A stretch of 34,084 bases of DNA, taken from Candidatus Nanopelagicales bacterium. GTDB taxonomy: Bacteria > Actinomycetota > Actinomycetes > S36-B12. This document shows positions 23,342-31,411 of the stretch, piece after piece. Where the stretch lies: positions 1-34,084 of the forward strand of contig JAFMCP010000012.1 of the NCBI GenBank assembly GCA_017857705.1, written 5' to 3'. Within the stretch, counting starts at the first letter, position 1, and each line of letters begins with the position of its first letter. Below the pieces are notes generated by a model. That model was not told the origin of the DNA. It saw only the letters and a program-made list of their open reading frames with translations, and did not search any database. A program made the position numbers and the translations under genes.

Positions 23342-24369
23342 GCGCGATAACAGTCCAAGACCTGAGCGCCGGATACGGTGGCGAGGCCGTAATAAGCGAC
23401 ATCAGTTTTGAACTGGCGGAACAACAGCTTCTGGCTATTTTGGGACCTAGTGGTTCAGGAAAATCCACTCTGCTGAAAGCAATAGCAGGGTTTATCACAC
23501 CCATGAAGGGATCAATCACCCTTGAGGGTGTACTCGTCTCAGGTGTTACCACTTTTGTCCCACCCGAAAAACGAAATATTGGCCTGGTCCCACAAGAAGG
23601 TTGCCTTTTCCCTCATCTTGACGTTAGTGGAAATATTGGTTTTGGAATTAAACGCAATCCGAACCTAAGGCAACGAGTCGAAGAGCTACTCGAGATCATC
23701 GGCATGAAGGAATTTGCACATACCCGACCCCAGGAGCTCAGTGGCGGTCAACAGCAAAGGGTTGCTCTCGCTAGAGCTTTGGCCCCCCAACCAAAATTGA
23801 TTTTGCTTGACGAGCCGTTTACAGCATTGGACACTTCACTGCGAGCACAAATGCGTGACGACATTCGAAGTATTCTCACCTTGACCTCCACAACCGCAAT
23901 CATGGTCACCCATGATCAAGAGGAGGCGCTGGCAACTGCAGATCAACTGGCGATCATGCAAGGCGGCAAACTCATTGCTTTTGGTACCCCACACTCGTTG
24001 TACAACACCCCTAAATCCATAGCGGTCGCCCAACTCCTCGGGGAGATCAACGTGATTCCAGCAGTTGTTGAGGCCGATCGCAATGTGCGCACCGATTTTG
24101 GTGTCAGCACCACACAAGATTCCCGTGAACTCAATGCTGGAGAGTTGGGAGCATTGATCGTGAGACCTGAAGCGATTGTGATAGACGAGCATTCAACCCC
24201 GAATGCAACAATCGTTGATTCACTTTTTCACGGTCACGACTCACTAATTAGCGTGCGAATGGATAGTGGATTAGTTGTTAAGTTGCGTGAACCAACACAG
24301 ATAAATCGAGCACCCGGTGACCGCTGCTCGGTGAGCGTGACGCGCCCAGGAACTTTCCTGCGCTCTTAG
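23338..24369 (+). CDS. fbpC: Iron(III) ABC transporter ATP-binding protein
   Basis: A 343-residue ABC ATPase. Walker A is GPSGSGKST, followed by a Q-loop in GLVPQEGCLFPHL, the signature LSGGQQQRVALARAL, Walker B LILLDEPFTALD and the switch His in VTHDQEEAL. The C-terminal extension (from about residue 230) has the TOBE-like pattern LIVRPEAIVIDEH and LISVRMDSGLVVKLREP, typical for FbpC. The start GTG overlaps the permease stop. The next gene, blh, begins 72 bases downstream in the same direction without an obvious terminator. Confidence 0.93.
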   Translation: MSAITVQDLSAGYGGEAVISDISFELAEQQLLAILGPSGSGKSTLLKAIAGFITPMKGSITLEGVLVSGVTTFVPPEKRNIGLVPQEGCLFPHLDVSGNIGFGIKRNPNLRQRVEELLEIIGMKEFAHTRPQELSGGQQQRVALARALAPQPKLILLDEPFTALDTSLRAQMRDDIRSILTLTSTTAIMVTHDQEEALATADQLAIMQGGKLIAFGTPHSLYNTPKSIAVAQLLGEINVIPAVVEADRNVRTDFGVSTTQDSRELNAGELGALIVRPEAIVIDEHSTPNATIVDSLFHGHDSLISVRMDSGLVVKLREPTQINRAPGDRCSVSVTRPGTFLRS

Positions 24370-24429
24370 CCCCGCTGGATCGATTCCCTAAAGATAGGCA
24401 TTGCGGTGGTAAGTCGAACACCCACAGGC

Positions 24430-24435
24430 CAGAAT
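24430..24435 (+). promoter_or_regulatory. Candidate -10 box for the blh transcript
   Basis: CAGAAT (4 of 6 to TATAAT) six bases before ATG 24442. It favours this ATG over GTG 24406 and suggests blh can be transcribed apart from the iron operon; readthrough from fbpC is also possible. Confidence 0.4.
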
Positions 24436-24441
24436 TCACCC

Positions 24442-25434
24442 ATGAGCATTGCGAGCACCCAAGTTCCGAGGCAGTCTGCTCCCAGCCGAAACCTCGCGCT
24501 GGTTGTCCTCAATCTTGGTCCAATCTTTGCTTGGATCGCAATTATTGCCAGTTTGCTGACTCAGGTAACTTCCTCATCTGTTGACATAGGCCCTATTCCC
24601 GCAGCACTGGCACTCATCGCCTTGGCCCTTGGCATCCCGCATGGAGCCGCTGACAATTTAACTTTCGTTCACGTACTCTCTTGGCGTGGCTGGATTCGCC
24701 TTGTCATTGTCTACGTGACTATTGCCGCAGTCGCCGCACTCCTCATTATTGCTTTTCCTTCGATTGGATTTGTTCTCGTACTCGCAATGACCGTGTGGCA
24801 TTTCGGTACAGGTGATGTGCAAGCTACCGCCGAGCTTGAGGGGGAAACCCCTGCCAGCGGAAAATTCCGAATTCTTTATGCACTGGCACTGGGTAGCGCA
24901 CCGGTGTTACTACCGCTTACTTCTCCCGCGGCCTTGAGCACGGTTGTTTCCCTTGAGCCTGAACTTGCCTCGATCTATTCCAATCCTGTGACTGCAATCA
25001 TTCGAGGTGTAGTACTTGCCTTGATTGTTATCTCCATCGTGGCACTTATTGCTCGAGGCGCCCTTCGTGGTGCTTTCGAATTGTTCACGCTGGCAGTTCT
25101 CGGCCTGATCGCGTCACCATTTATCGCTTTCGCTGTCTATTTTGGTTTTTGGCATGCATCCCGACATACTGCACGCTTAGCCCTAGTAACAACAGGTGCG
25201 ATCAACGTGCGTTCACTCGCTGCCGTGACAAAAATCGGCATTCCATCTCTTCTGGGATTCATCGCGATTCTCGCCGGACTCACGATTTTCCTTGGCAATA
25301 ATTCGATGACCGGTACGGTTCTCTGGATTGGCCTTGCAATCGTCTGGGGTTTGACCGTTCCCCACATGTGGTTCGTGTCACGTTTTGATCAACGGCTGCG
25401 GGCCAAGGGAAATCCCCAAGAGCCGCCTTCCTAG
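24442..25434 (+). CDS. blh: Brp/Blh family beta-carotene 15,15'-dioxygenase (retinal synthase)
   Basis: A 330-residue membrane enzyme that cleaves beta-carotene into two retinals, the chromophore for rhodopsins. Family motifs with probable Fe(II)-ligand histidines: GIPHGAADNL (His67), TVWHFGTGDVQ (His120) and FGFWHASRHTARL (His238, His242), giving the four-histidine set expected for this non-heme iron family. At least eight hydrophobic helices are visible. The usual PHGALDH motif is varied to PHGAADN. It lies directly after the iron ABC operon and about 16 kb from the heliorhodopsin gene. No carotenoid synthesis genes are in the window. Confidence 0.9.
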   Translation: MSIASTQVPRQSAPSRNLALVVLNLGPIFAWIAIIASLLTQVTSSSVDIGPIPAALALIALALGIPHGAADNLTFVHVLSWRGWIRLVIVYVTIAAVAALLIIAFPSIGFVLVLAMTVWHFGTGDVQATAELEGETPASGKFRILYALALGSAPVLLPLTSPAALSTVVSLEPELASIYSNPVTAIIRGVVLALIVISIVALIARGALRGAFELFTLAVLGLIASPFIAFAVYFGFWHASRHTARLALVTTGAINVRSLAAVTKIGIPSLLGFIAILAGLTIFLGNNSMTGTVLWIGLAIVWGLTVPHMWFVSRFDQRLRAKGNPQEPPS

Positions 25435-25474
25435 CCACAGAGCCTTTCTTGGCGCACAAATTCGAAAAACGCGC

Positions 25475-25480
25475 GACAAT
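25475..25480 (+). promoter_or_regulatory. Candidate -10 box for the SDR-DUF2867 gene
   Basis: GACAAT, six bases (AGGGGC), then ATG 25487. AGGGG could instead serve as a close ribosome-binding site, but the spacing is too short. Confidence 0.35.
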
Positions 25481-25486
25481 AGGGGC

Positions 25487-27007
25487 ATGAGTAACGAGAC
25501 TGTGGAGAATGATCCTCGACCAATTTACCTAGTGACCGGCGCCACCGGTTATGTCGGTGGACGCCTGATCCGGGAACTCGTTCAACGCGGCCTCCGAGTT
25601 CGCGCACTTGCTCGACACCCCGATCGGCTCAGGGACTTCCCGTGGGTTGATCAAATCGAAATTGCTGCAGGGGATGCCGGTGATCCAGAGTCACTTAGCG
25701 CGGCAATGCAAGGGGTGAGCGTTGCCTACTATCTCCTTCACTCACTTCAAGAAGGTAAAGAACTCGAATTCGAAGAGAGTCGGATTGCTGAAAATTTTGC
25801 CCAGTGCGCAAAAGAGGCCAAAATAAAACGAATTGTTTATCTCGGTGGGCTCGCACCAGACTTGCCGATCACGGAAATGTCACCGCACATGCGATCTCGG
25901 GTGGCGGTCGGTCGGATCTTGCATGACTCAGGTATTCCCACAATTGAATTACGGGCCGCTGTAATCATCGGGTCAGGTTCAGCATCTTTTGAAATGCTCC
26001 GCTACCTCACCGAGCGGCTTCCCGCGATGATCACTCCTCGCTGGGTCAGGACACAAACGCAGCCGATTGCGGTGCGAGATGTACTGCGCTATCTGGTTTT
26101 ATCTGCGGAATTACCCGCGGAGGTAAGCAGGTCCTTCGACATCGGTGGGCCCGACGTCCTGGCTTACCAAGACATGATGCAGCGTTACGCCAAGGTTGCC
26201 GGGCTGCCCCGACGTTTGATTTTGCCGATCAATATTTTGACCCCAAAACTCTCCAGTCATTGGGTGGGGCTGGTAACTCCGGTTCCGCGCGCAATCGCAC
26301 GACCACTCGTTCTCTCACTACGATACCCAGCCGTGTGTTTAGACAGCGATATTAAAAACTTTATTCCCGATCCACCTGAGGGTCTTCTCCCATTTGATCA
26401 ATCAGTTGCATTGGCCCTCACTCGAATTCAAGATGCCCAAGTGACAACCCGATGGTCAAGTGCCAGTACACCCGGTGTTCCTAGCCAGCCGCTACCCAGT
26501 GATCCTGACTGGGCCGGCGGCACTCTCTACGAAGACATTCAAGTTCTTAATTCACAAGCCACACCCCAAGAATTATGGGCCGCAGTTGATTGCATCGGTG
26601 GTGACAATGGCTGGTATTCGGCGAAATTACTTTGGGAGGTTCGCGGCTTCATCGACCGATTAGTAGGTGGGGTGGGTCTTCGGCGTGGCCGTCGCGACCC
26701 AAATGTTCTACATGTCGGAGAAACCGTTGATTTTTGGCGGGTTGAGGAGAGACAAGCACCCGAACTACTTCGACTACGGGCAGAAATGAAGATGCCCGGA
26801 CGAGCATGGCTCGAATTTTCGGTGACCGAAGGGAAAAATGGCGGCTCTACTCTCACCCAGCGGGCTGTTTACTGGCCAAAGTCCCTCACCGGACACGTGT
26901 ACTGGTGGTCAGTAGCGCCATTCCATGCCTTCGTGTTCCCACCGATGGCCAAACACATCGTCGAACGGGCAGAATCAAAACCTGCCCTCACGAAATCGGG
27001 GAGTTAA
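25487..27007 (+). CDS. NAD(P)-binding SDR/NmrA-like protein with C-terminal DUF2867 domain
   Basis: A 506-residue two-domain protein. Residues 10-310 form an atypical short-chain-dehydrogenase/NmrA fold with the dinucleotide motif LVTGATGYVGGRLIREL (GxxGxxG) and IVYLGGLAP. Residues about 330-500 form DUF2867: WWSVAPFHAFVFPPMAKHI is near its end and GGDNGWYSAKLLWEVRGFIDRLVGG is central. This fusion is widespread in actinobacteria and its reaction is unknown; DUF2867 resembles a START/polyketide-cyclase-like fold. A longer reading from 25385 overlaps the end of blh and is not supported. Stops interlock with the YqhA-like gene (TTAA). Confidence 0.85.
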   Translation: MSNETVENDPRPIYLVTGATGYVGGRLIRELVQRGLRVRALARHPDRLRDFPWVDQIEIAAGDAGDPESLSAAMQGVSVAYYLLHSLQEGKELEFEESRIAENFAQCAKEAKIKRIVYLGGLAPDLPITEMSPHMRSRVAVGRILHDSGIPTIELRAAVIIGSGSASFEMLRYLTERLPAMITPRWVRTQTQPIAVRDVLRYLVLSAELPAEVSRSFDIGGPDVLAYQDMMQRYAKVAGLPRRLILPINILTPKLSSHWVGLVTPVPRAIARPLVLSLRYPAVCLDSDIKNFIPDPPEGLLPFDQSVALALTRIQDAQVTTRWSSASTPGVPSQPLPSDPDWAGGTLYEDIQVLNSQATPQELWAAVDCIGGDNGWYSAKLLWEVRGFIDRLVGGVGLRRGRRDPNVLHVGETVDFWRVEERQAPELLRLRAEMKMPGRAWLEFSVTEGKNGGSTLTQRAVYWPKSLTGHVYWWSVAPFHAFVFPPMAKHIVERAESKPALTKSGS

Positions 27008-27459
27008 TTCTTTTTCGTTGCAAATGTGAAGGCCGCTAAGCCGATCACGAGCGCGCCCGAGCCAGCACCGGCCAGGAAAACATCATTACTCGAGTTGTTG
27101 TCGACCAGTTGACCAAGAAATACAACGGCAATGATTGCAACAACCACACCAATGAGTTTGTTCTTCAGATCATCAAGATCCTTGATCTCCAGCCATGCCG
27201 GAAGTTTGACCTCAGTATCGACAAACAATTCATAAAGTCCGTAACCAATGACAAGGAGAACGGTCGCCAACAGCAGGGTGTCCACCGCTGTCAGAATTCC
27301 AACAACGGTGTCCTTTAGCGGCGAGGAAGAATTGAAAATCCCGATAATGGACCTGAAAACTTCCCACGTTCCGATCAGCATCAGTGTTAACGCACCAAGG
27401 AGTGAACCAAGGACGGGCAGAATAACCACGAAGCGTGAGAGTTCAACGAATCTGCGCAT
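27004..27459 (-). CDS. YqhA/UPF0114 family membrane protein
   Basis: A 151-residue membrane protein with four hydrophobic helices. The pattern FVVILPVLGSLLGALTLMLIGTWEV, then the polar VDTLLLATVLLVIGYGLYELFVD and WLEIKDLDDLKNKLIGVVVAIIAVVFLGQLV matches UPF0114 (PF03350), a widespread family of unknown role. ATG 27459 is preferred over GTG 27465 because TACTTT lies six bases before it. The stop interlocks with the SDR-DUF2867 gene on the other strand. Confidence 0.85.
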   Translation of the reverse strand: MRRFVELSRFVVILPVLGSLLGALTLMLIGTWEVFRSIIGIFNSSSPLKDTVVGILTAVDTLLLATVLLVIGYGLYELFVDTEVKLPAWLEIKDLDDLKNKLIGVVVAIIAVVFLGQLVDNNSSNDVFLAGAGSGALVIGLAAFTFATKKN

Positions 27460-27465
27460 GAGCAC

Positions 27466-27471
27466 AAAGTA
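27466..27471 (-). promoter_or_regulatory. Putative -10 box for leaderless YqhA-like transcript
   Basis: TACTTT, six bases (GTGCTC), then ATG 27459. Confidence 0.45.
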
Positions 27472-27501
27472 GTGCCAAAGCCTTAGCCCCGCGGGTTGGA
27501 C

Positions 27502-27837
27502 CTACGGATTTAGGGTTCTGCGCGAAAGCATCACGGCAATAAATAGGACGACCGTGAATCCTGTGAGGAGAAATGCCATTGGGTTAACAAAAATGCCCAG
27601 CAGTGAATCTGAGATAAAGACGAAGACCGTCAACCAAATAGCGGCCGCTGACCTTCTAGTTGTAGATATCGAGATGAGCGCGTGTGCACCACCAAGAACC
27701 AGAGCCAAGAGCCCCACTTGAACGACAGACGCATCGATTTGCCCCAGCGCGGTTCTACCGAATGTCACAACCCAGAAAATCACACCAATTGTTGCAAGGA
27801 CATGGACAGAAATTGCACCAAAGCGGCTCGTAGTCAT
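27502..27837 (-). CDS. Small four-helix membrane protein, family not recognised
   Basis: A 111-residue, strongly hydrophobic protein. Four membrane segments are visible: VHVLATIGVIFWVVTFG, VVQVGLLALVLGGAHALI, AAAIWLTVFVFISDSLLGIFV and FLLTGFTVVLFIAVML. A short arginine-rich tail (SRRTLNP) is probably cytoplasmic. I find no catalytic motif. ATG 27837 has CATGAT six bases upstream; ATG 27858 is an alternative adding seven residues. It is divergent from the UbiA prenyltransferase (80 bases between starts), so a link to that cluster is possible but not shown. Confidence 0.65.
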   Translation of the reverse strand: MTTSRFGAISVHVLATIGVIFWVVTFGRTALGQIDASVVQVGLLALVLGGAHALISISTTRRSAAAIWLTVFVFISDSLLGIFVNPMAFLLTGFTVVLFIAVMLSRRTLNP

Positions 27838-27905
27838 TCCGCAATCATGCCAAGGCATGAAACCAATGAGTGCATCGCAGGGACGGACGCCCACCGGGCA
27901 TCCCC

Positions 27906-27911
27906 TACGGT
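27906..27911 (+). promoter_or_regulatory. Putative -10 box for leaderless ubiA-like transcript
   Basis: TACGGT, six bases (CAGTCC), then ATG 27918. It decides against a longer reading from 27870 that would add a charged, non-family tail. Confidence 0.5.
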
Positions 27912-27917
27912 CAGTCC

Positions 27918-28730
27918 ATGCGAGTAGTGCTCGGGTTCATAAAGGCAAGCCATCCGCTGCCCACAATTGCCGTCTCATTGGTCATCAGCGCGTTCGGTTG
28001 GAGTTTAGGTTGGACCGGACTCTCTCTGCTCGCCGTCTTCACAACCATCTTCGTTGGTCAACTGTCGGTGGGTTGGAGCAATGACGCATTTGATTCTTCC
28101 TTGGATACAAGGATCGGACGAACAACTAAACCGACAGTGGCGCAAGATGTATCCGCGCGAGCACTCTGGGTTGCAGCGCTCGCCGCGCTACTCATTGCCA
28201 TTGCATCCAGTTGGGTAATTGCCGGTTGGCTGGGTGGATCCTTCCACATTTTCGCAATCCTGATGGCCTGGCTTTACAACATTCGACTTTCGCGCACGGC
28301 GTGGTCCTGGCTCCCTTACGCCCTCGCTTTCGGTGCGATGCCTGCCTTCCTATCCTTCGGATTAAACGATGAACCCCCGACCCTTTGGTCGGTCGCTGTA
28401 TTCGCGATCATCGGGGTGAGCGCCCACCTAGCAAACGCTTTACCTGATGCGGAGTTTGATACCGCTGCTGGTGTTGGTGGGGTCGTGGTTGCTTTAGGAA
28501 ATCGCCGGTCCGTTATTTTGTGTTGGCTACTTCTAGCCCTTGGTAGTGGAATCTTGGTTCTCGTGAGCTATGCAACAAGCGCTTGGCTAGCACTGATCAT
28601 TTTCGTTGCATTCGTCCTCACGGTGATTGTTGGTTCGCGTTCCCACTATCGCACCGCCATGTTTTATTCCCTCATTGCAATGGTTGCAATTGACGTTGCC
28701 GCACTGGTGATTGTGACAGCAATCAACTAG
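27918..28730 (+). CDS. UbiA-family prenyltransferase
   Basis: A 270-residue membrane prenyltransferase that attaches an isoprenoid chain to an aromatic or quinone-like acceptor. Both Asp-rich motifs for Mg-diphosphate are present: NDAFDSSLD (Asn55, Asp56, Asp59, Asp63) and NALPDAEFD in the second half. Seven to nine hydrophobic helices are visible, with LYNIRLSRTAWSWLPYALAFG in the middle, the conserved segment after helix 4. It sits tail-to-tail with the FAD hydroxylase of the PKS operon with interlocked stops (CTAG), which suggests a role in the same pathway. Donor chain and acceptor are unknown. Confidence 0.9.
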   Translation: MRVVLGFIKASHPLPTIAVSLVISAFGWSLGWTGLSLLAVFTTIFVGQLSVGWSNDAFDSSLDTRIGRTTKPTVAQDVSARALWVAALAALLIAIASSWVIAGWLGGSFHIFAILMAWLYNIRLSRTAWSWLPYALAFGAMPAFLSFGLNDEPPTLWSVAVFAIIGVSAHLANALPDAEFDTAAGVGGVVVALGNRRSVILCWLLLALGSGILVLVSYATSAWLALIIFVAFVLTVIVGSRSHYRTAMFYSLIAMVAIDVAALVIVTAIN

Positions 28731-29746
28731 GCCGCTAAGGAATCGACAATTCGGTTGAAAACCCTTGGCAATGCACGCGCAGCCGGCACAATCATTGGTC
28801 GCAGTCCACGACGAGAGGACGCCCACAGCAGGCCCCCTGTCATCAACCGGTACGACCTCGTGACCTTTTGCCAATCGCGTTCATAGTGCTCAACGTGATC
28901 CGTGGAGATTGCGTTGACCGCTGCTTGCGCTTCCGCGAAACCTAAACGCAGACCCTCACCGGTTAATGCGTCGATGTAACCGGAAGCATCTCCGACTAAC
29001 AGCACCCGGTCATTGGATCGGCTACTGACTCGTTGCATGAGTGGACCGGCACCCCTCAACTCACTCACTCGGGGAACGCAATCAAGTCGCGCAGATAGTT
29101 CGGGCACTCGAGCAATTGCCTCATCTAGGTTCAACACGGACCGGCCAAGGACAGCAACACCGATGGTGTCCGGACCCACCGGTGTTACATAGATCTCTGA
29201 GTCGTCAAGCCAGTACACCTCGACCAAATCACTCCACGGTGCGATTCCAAAGTGTTGGCGGATCCCAAAACGCTGCACACCTGATGCAACTTCGCCCAAG
29301 CCGAGTATTCGACGAACATTGGAATGCAGTCCGTCCGCGCCAACGAGGTAACGAGAGCGCATCTCACCCGCTTGGATCCAGCCCTCTCCTTGGGTGATCT
29401 TGTCAACTCGTCCAGTGACCATCACCACACCAAGTTCCTGCGCCCGTTCATACATTGCTGCATGCAAAACTAATCGTCGCACTCCCCTGCCGGGTCCTGA
29501 TCGGAATCGAGCTTGGGCCACATTTCGCTTGGAGATGTACCGAATTCCATAAAAGTCATGTCCAACCGGGTCAACCCCGACGGACTGTAATCGCAGCAGT
29601 GCATCGGGCATTAAACCTTCACCGCATGCTTTGTCGATCGGTCCAGATCGTTGTTCAACAACAGTTACGTCGAGTCCACTCAATCGCGCCTGAATCGCGG
29701 TCATCAGTCCGACCGGTCCACCGCCAACGACAATGAGGTCGTTCAT
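28727..29746 (-). CDS. FAD-dependent hydroxylase/oxidoreductase (SrsC-like)
   Basis: A 339-residue class A flavoprotein. The FAD motif is VVGGGPVGLMTAIQARLSG, followed by VVEQRSGPIDKACGEGLMPDAL, the variant typical of enzymes beside type III PKS genes and geranylgeranyl-reductase relatives. The second flavin motif is RVLLVGDASGYIDALTGEGLRLGFAEA. In Streptomyces SrsC hydroxylates an alkylresorcinol, leading to a quinone. It is the last gene of the PKS-ICMT-FAD operon; its ATG overlaps the methyltransferase stop (ATGA). Confidence 0.88.
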   Translation of the reverse strand: MNDLIVVGGGPVGLMTAIQARLSGLDVTVVEQRSGPIDKACGEGLMPDALLRLQSVGVDPVGHDFYGIRYISKRNVAQARFRSGPGRGVRRLVLHAAMYERAQELGVVMVTGRVDKITQGEGWIQAGEMRSRYLVGADGLHSNVRRILGLGEVASGVQRFGIRQHFGIAPWSDLVEVYWLDDSEIYVTPVGPDTIGVAVLGRSVLNLDEAIARVPELSARLDCVPRVSELRGAGPLMQRVSSRSNDRVLLVGDASGYIDALTGEGLRLGFAEAQAAVNAISTDHVEHYERDWQKVTRSYRLMTGGLLWASSRRGLRPMIVPAARALPRVFNRIVDSLAA

Positions 29747-30264
29747 TTGGGGAGCGTCCCGAGCGCCTCGTTTTCAACTCGAAGTCGCGTCGCCAGCAGC
29801 GGAATGTTTAATACTGTGAAAATAATCGCGGTTACCCAAGCGAAACCGACCATTGGTAGCGCTATTCCTTCAATAACAACGGCGACATAGTTGGGGTGGC
29901 TTAACCAGCGGTAAGGGCCACCTGTAACTCTCGGCATCCCTGGAACAATTACGACGAGCGTGTTCCAGCGCTTACCAAGTGTTGTGATACACCACCAGCG
30001 CAATGCTTGTGAAGCAAGAACAAGTGCGAACATGGTCCACGCGAAAGCCGGGTTGATCGGTTTCTGCCACACCCACACTTCAACAAGTGAACCGACCAAC
30101 AGAAACACATGCAGAGCAACCATGTATGGGTAATGGGATCTGCCGAATTCGACTCCCCCGTGTTCCGCGCTCCAGCGAAGGTTCCGCTTTGAAACCGCAA
30201 GTTCCACGATTCTTTCACCAGCAACGATCACGATCAGGATGGTGAACAAGACGAAGGCTGTCAT
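29743..30264 (-). CDS. ICMT-like membrane methyltransferase (SrsB-like)
   Basis: A 173-residue integral-membrane methyltransferase of the isoprenylcysteine carboxyl methyltransferase type. The SAM/substrate signature is GPYRWLSHPNYVAVVIEGIALP near the C-terminus, with NLRWSAEHGGVEFGRSHYPYMV in the first half and five hydrophobic segments. In bacteria, members next to type III PKS genes (SrsB) O-methylate phenolic lipids. I start it at ATG 30264, four bases after the PKS stop; a reading from 30297 would overlap the PKS gene. Confidence 0.88.
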   Translation of the reverse strand: MTAFVLFTILIVIVAGERIVELAVSKRNLRWSAEHGGVEFGRSHYPYMVALHVFLLVGSLVEVWVWQKPINPAFAWTMFALVLASQALRWWCITTLGKRWNTLVVIVPGMPRVTGGPYRWLSHPNYVAVVIEGIALPMVGFAWVTAIIFTVLNIPLLATRLRVENEALGTLPK

Positions 30265-30268
30265 CGGA

Positions 30269-31342
30269 TCACCATTCCAGTAGGACCAATTCGGCACAAA
30301 ACCCCGGACCCATCGCCGTCAACATTGCAGGCGTCCCCGGTTCGGGGGCTGACCCACCTGTGCCATAGAGAGTGTCACATAAAACGTGTAAAACCGACGA
30401 GGAAGAAAGGTTTCCGATCGCCGCGAGTGATCGCCACGTTACGTCGAGTTGACCCTCGTGTAGGTCAAGGGCTGACTCCATGGCCTCCAGAACCCTTGGC
30501 CCGCCAGGGTGACACACCCAGTTGTTAATGTCGGGGATTTTGAGATCGTGATCACCGAGAAAGTCGCTGACGTCCTCTCCAAGGTATTGGTTGACTATGT
30601 CAGCGACACCGGCTGACAGGACAATTCGGAAACCGCTTCCACCAATGTCCCAACCCATTGTCCGCTCTGTGTCGGGGTAGAGCCGACTCCGAGATGCAAT
30701 AACTTTGGGCCCGGTGATCCCCATGCGGGCCGCGCGCCTCTCCCCAACCATTACAACTGCTGCAGCACCGTCACCGAATAGGCCACTTGCCACAATATTG
30801 GGCATCGAAACATCATCGTGTTGCAAAGTCAACGAGCACAATTCCACAGATAACAAAACTGCAACTTCATCAGGATGACCCAAGAGGTAGTCATGAAGCC
30901 GCGCAATCCCCGCCGCACCGGCAACACAGCCAAGTCCAAATATCGGTACCCGCTTAACGTCTTGCCGCAATCCCAGCCGCGACACGAGCCTGGCATCAAG
31001 GGAAGGTGCGGCAATTCCCGTAACCGATGTTGTCATGATCATGTCAACGTCAGCAGCCTCTAGGTTTGCCGTAGCGAGCGCTCCCGAAATAGCCGTCGTC
31101 CCGAGATCTAAACCAACCCGAATGAACGCGTCATTTGCTTCGCCGAAGCCGGCAAGTGTGGCGTAGTCCTCCAAGGGAATTGCCAAGTTGCGGTGCTTGA
31201 CCCCCGTAGCGACGTGGATCCGTTCGATCACTTTTTGATGAGCCCCCTGGGGAGAAACGACGGCTGCGAACGCCTCGGTGAGTTGCTCTTGGGGGTACCC
31301 GTACGGGCCGACCACTGCGTGCGCAGCGGCAATAAAGGTCAC
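30269..31342 (-). CDS. Type III polyketide synthase (alkylresorcinol/alkylpyrone type)
   Basis: A 357-residue thiolase-fold chalcone/stilbene synthase relative that extends an acyl starter with malonyl-CoA and cyclises it. The catalytic triad is complete: Cys139 in FGLGCVAGAAG, His278 in WVCHPGGPRVL and Asn311 in IGNLSSSSVL. The C-terminal GPGFCAELVLL is the family's loop. The short N-terminus IAAAHAVVGPYGYPQEQL is standard. GTG 31342 is chosen over TTG 31369 because TACTAT lies exactly six bases before it. With the ICMT and FAD genes it matches srsABC, so the likely product is a phenolic lipid or alkylquinone precursor. Confidence 0.93.
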   Translation of the reverse strand: MTFIAAAHAVVGPYGYPQEQLTEAFAAVVSPQGAHQKVIERIHVATGVKHRNLAIPLEDYATLAGFGEANDAFIRVGLDLGTTAISGALATANLEAADVDMIMTTSVTGIAAPSLDARLVSRLGLRQDVKRVPIFGLGCVAGAAGIARLHDYLLGHPDEVAVLLSVELCSLTLQHDDVSMPNIVASGLFGDGAAAVVMVGERRAARMGITGPKVIASRSRLYPDTERTMGWDIGGSGFRIVLSAGVADIVNQYLGEDVSDFLGDHDLKIPDINNWVCHPGGPRVLEAMESALDLHEGQLDVTWRSLAAIGNLSSSSVLHVLCDTLYGTGGSAPEPGTPAMLTAMGPGFCAELVLLEW

Positions 31343-31348
31343 CAGCCC

Positions 31349-31354
31349 ATAGTA
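31349..31354 (-). promoter_or_regulatory. Putative -10 box for leaderless type III PKS operon
   Basis: TACTAT, six bases (GGGCTG), then GTG 31342. It fixes the PKS start. Confidence 0.5.
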
Positions 31355-31411
31355 GGTGCCAAAGGGCAACAGCGATAGTCGCGGCGCAGCAATCCCCTTT
31401 GGGCGCTCACT

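Noticed and set aside
25385-25486. Longer SDR-DUF2867 reading from 25385
   Set aside because: It overlaps the end of blh. ATG 25487 gives the normal SDR start just before the LVTGATG motif.
27870-27917. UbiA reading from 27870
   Set aside because: The added residues are charged and unlike the family. TACGGT six bases before ATG 27918 supports the shorter form.
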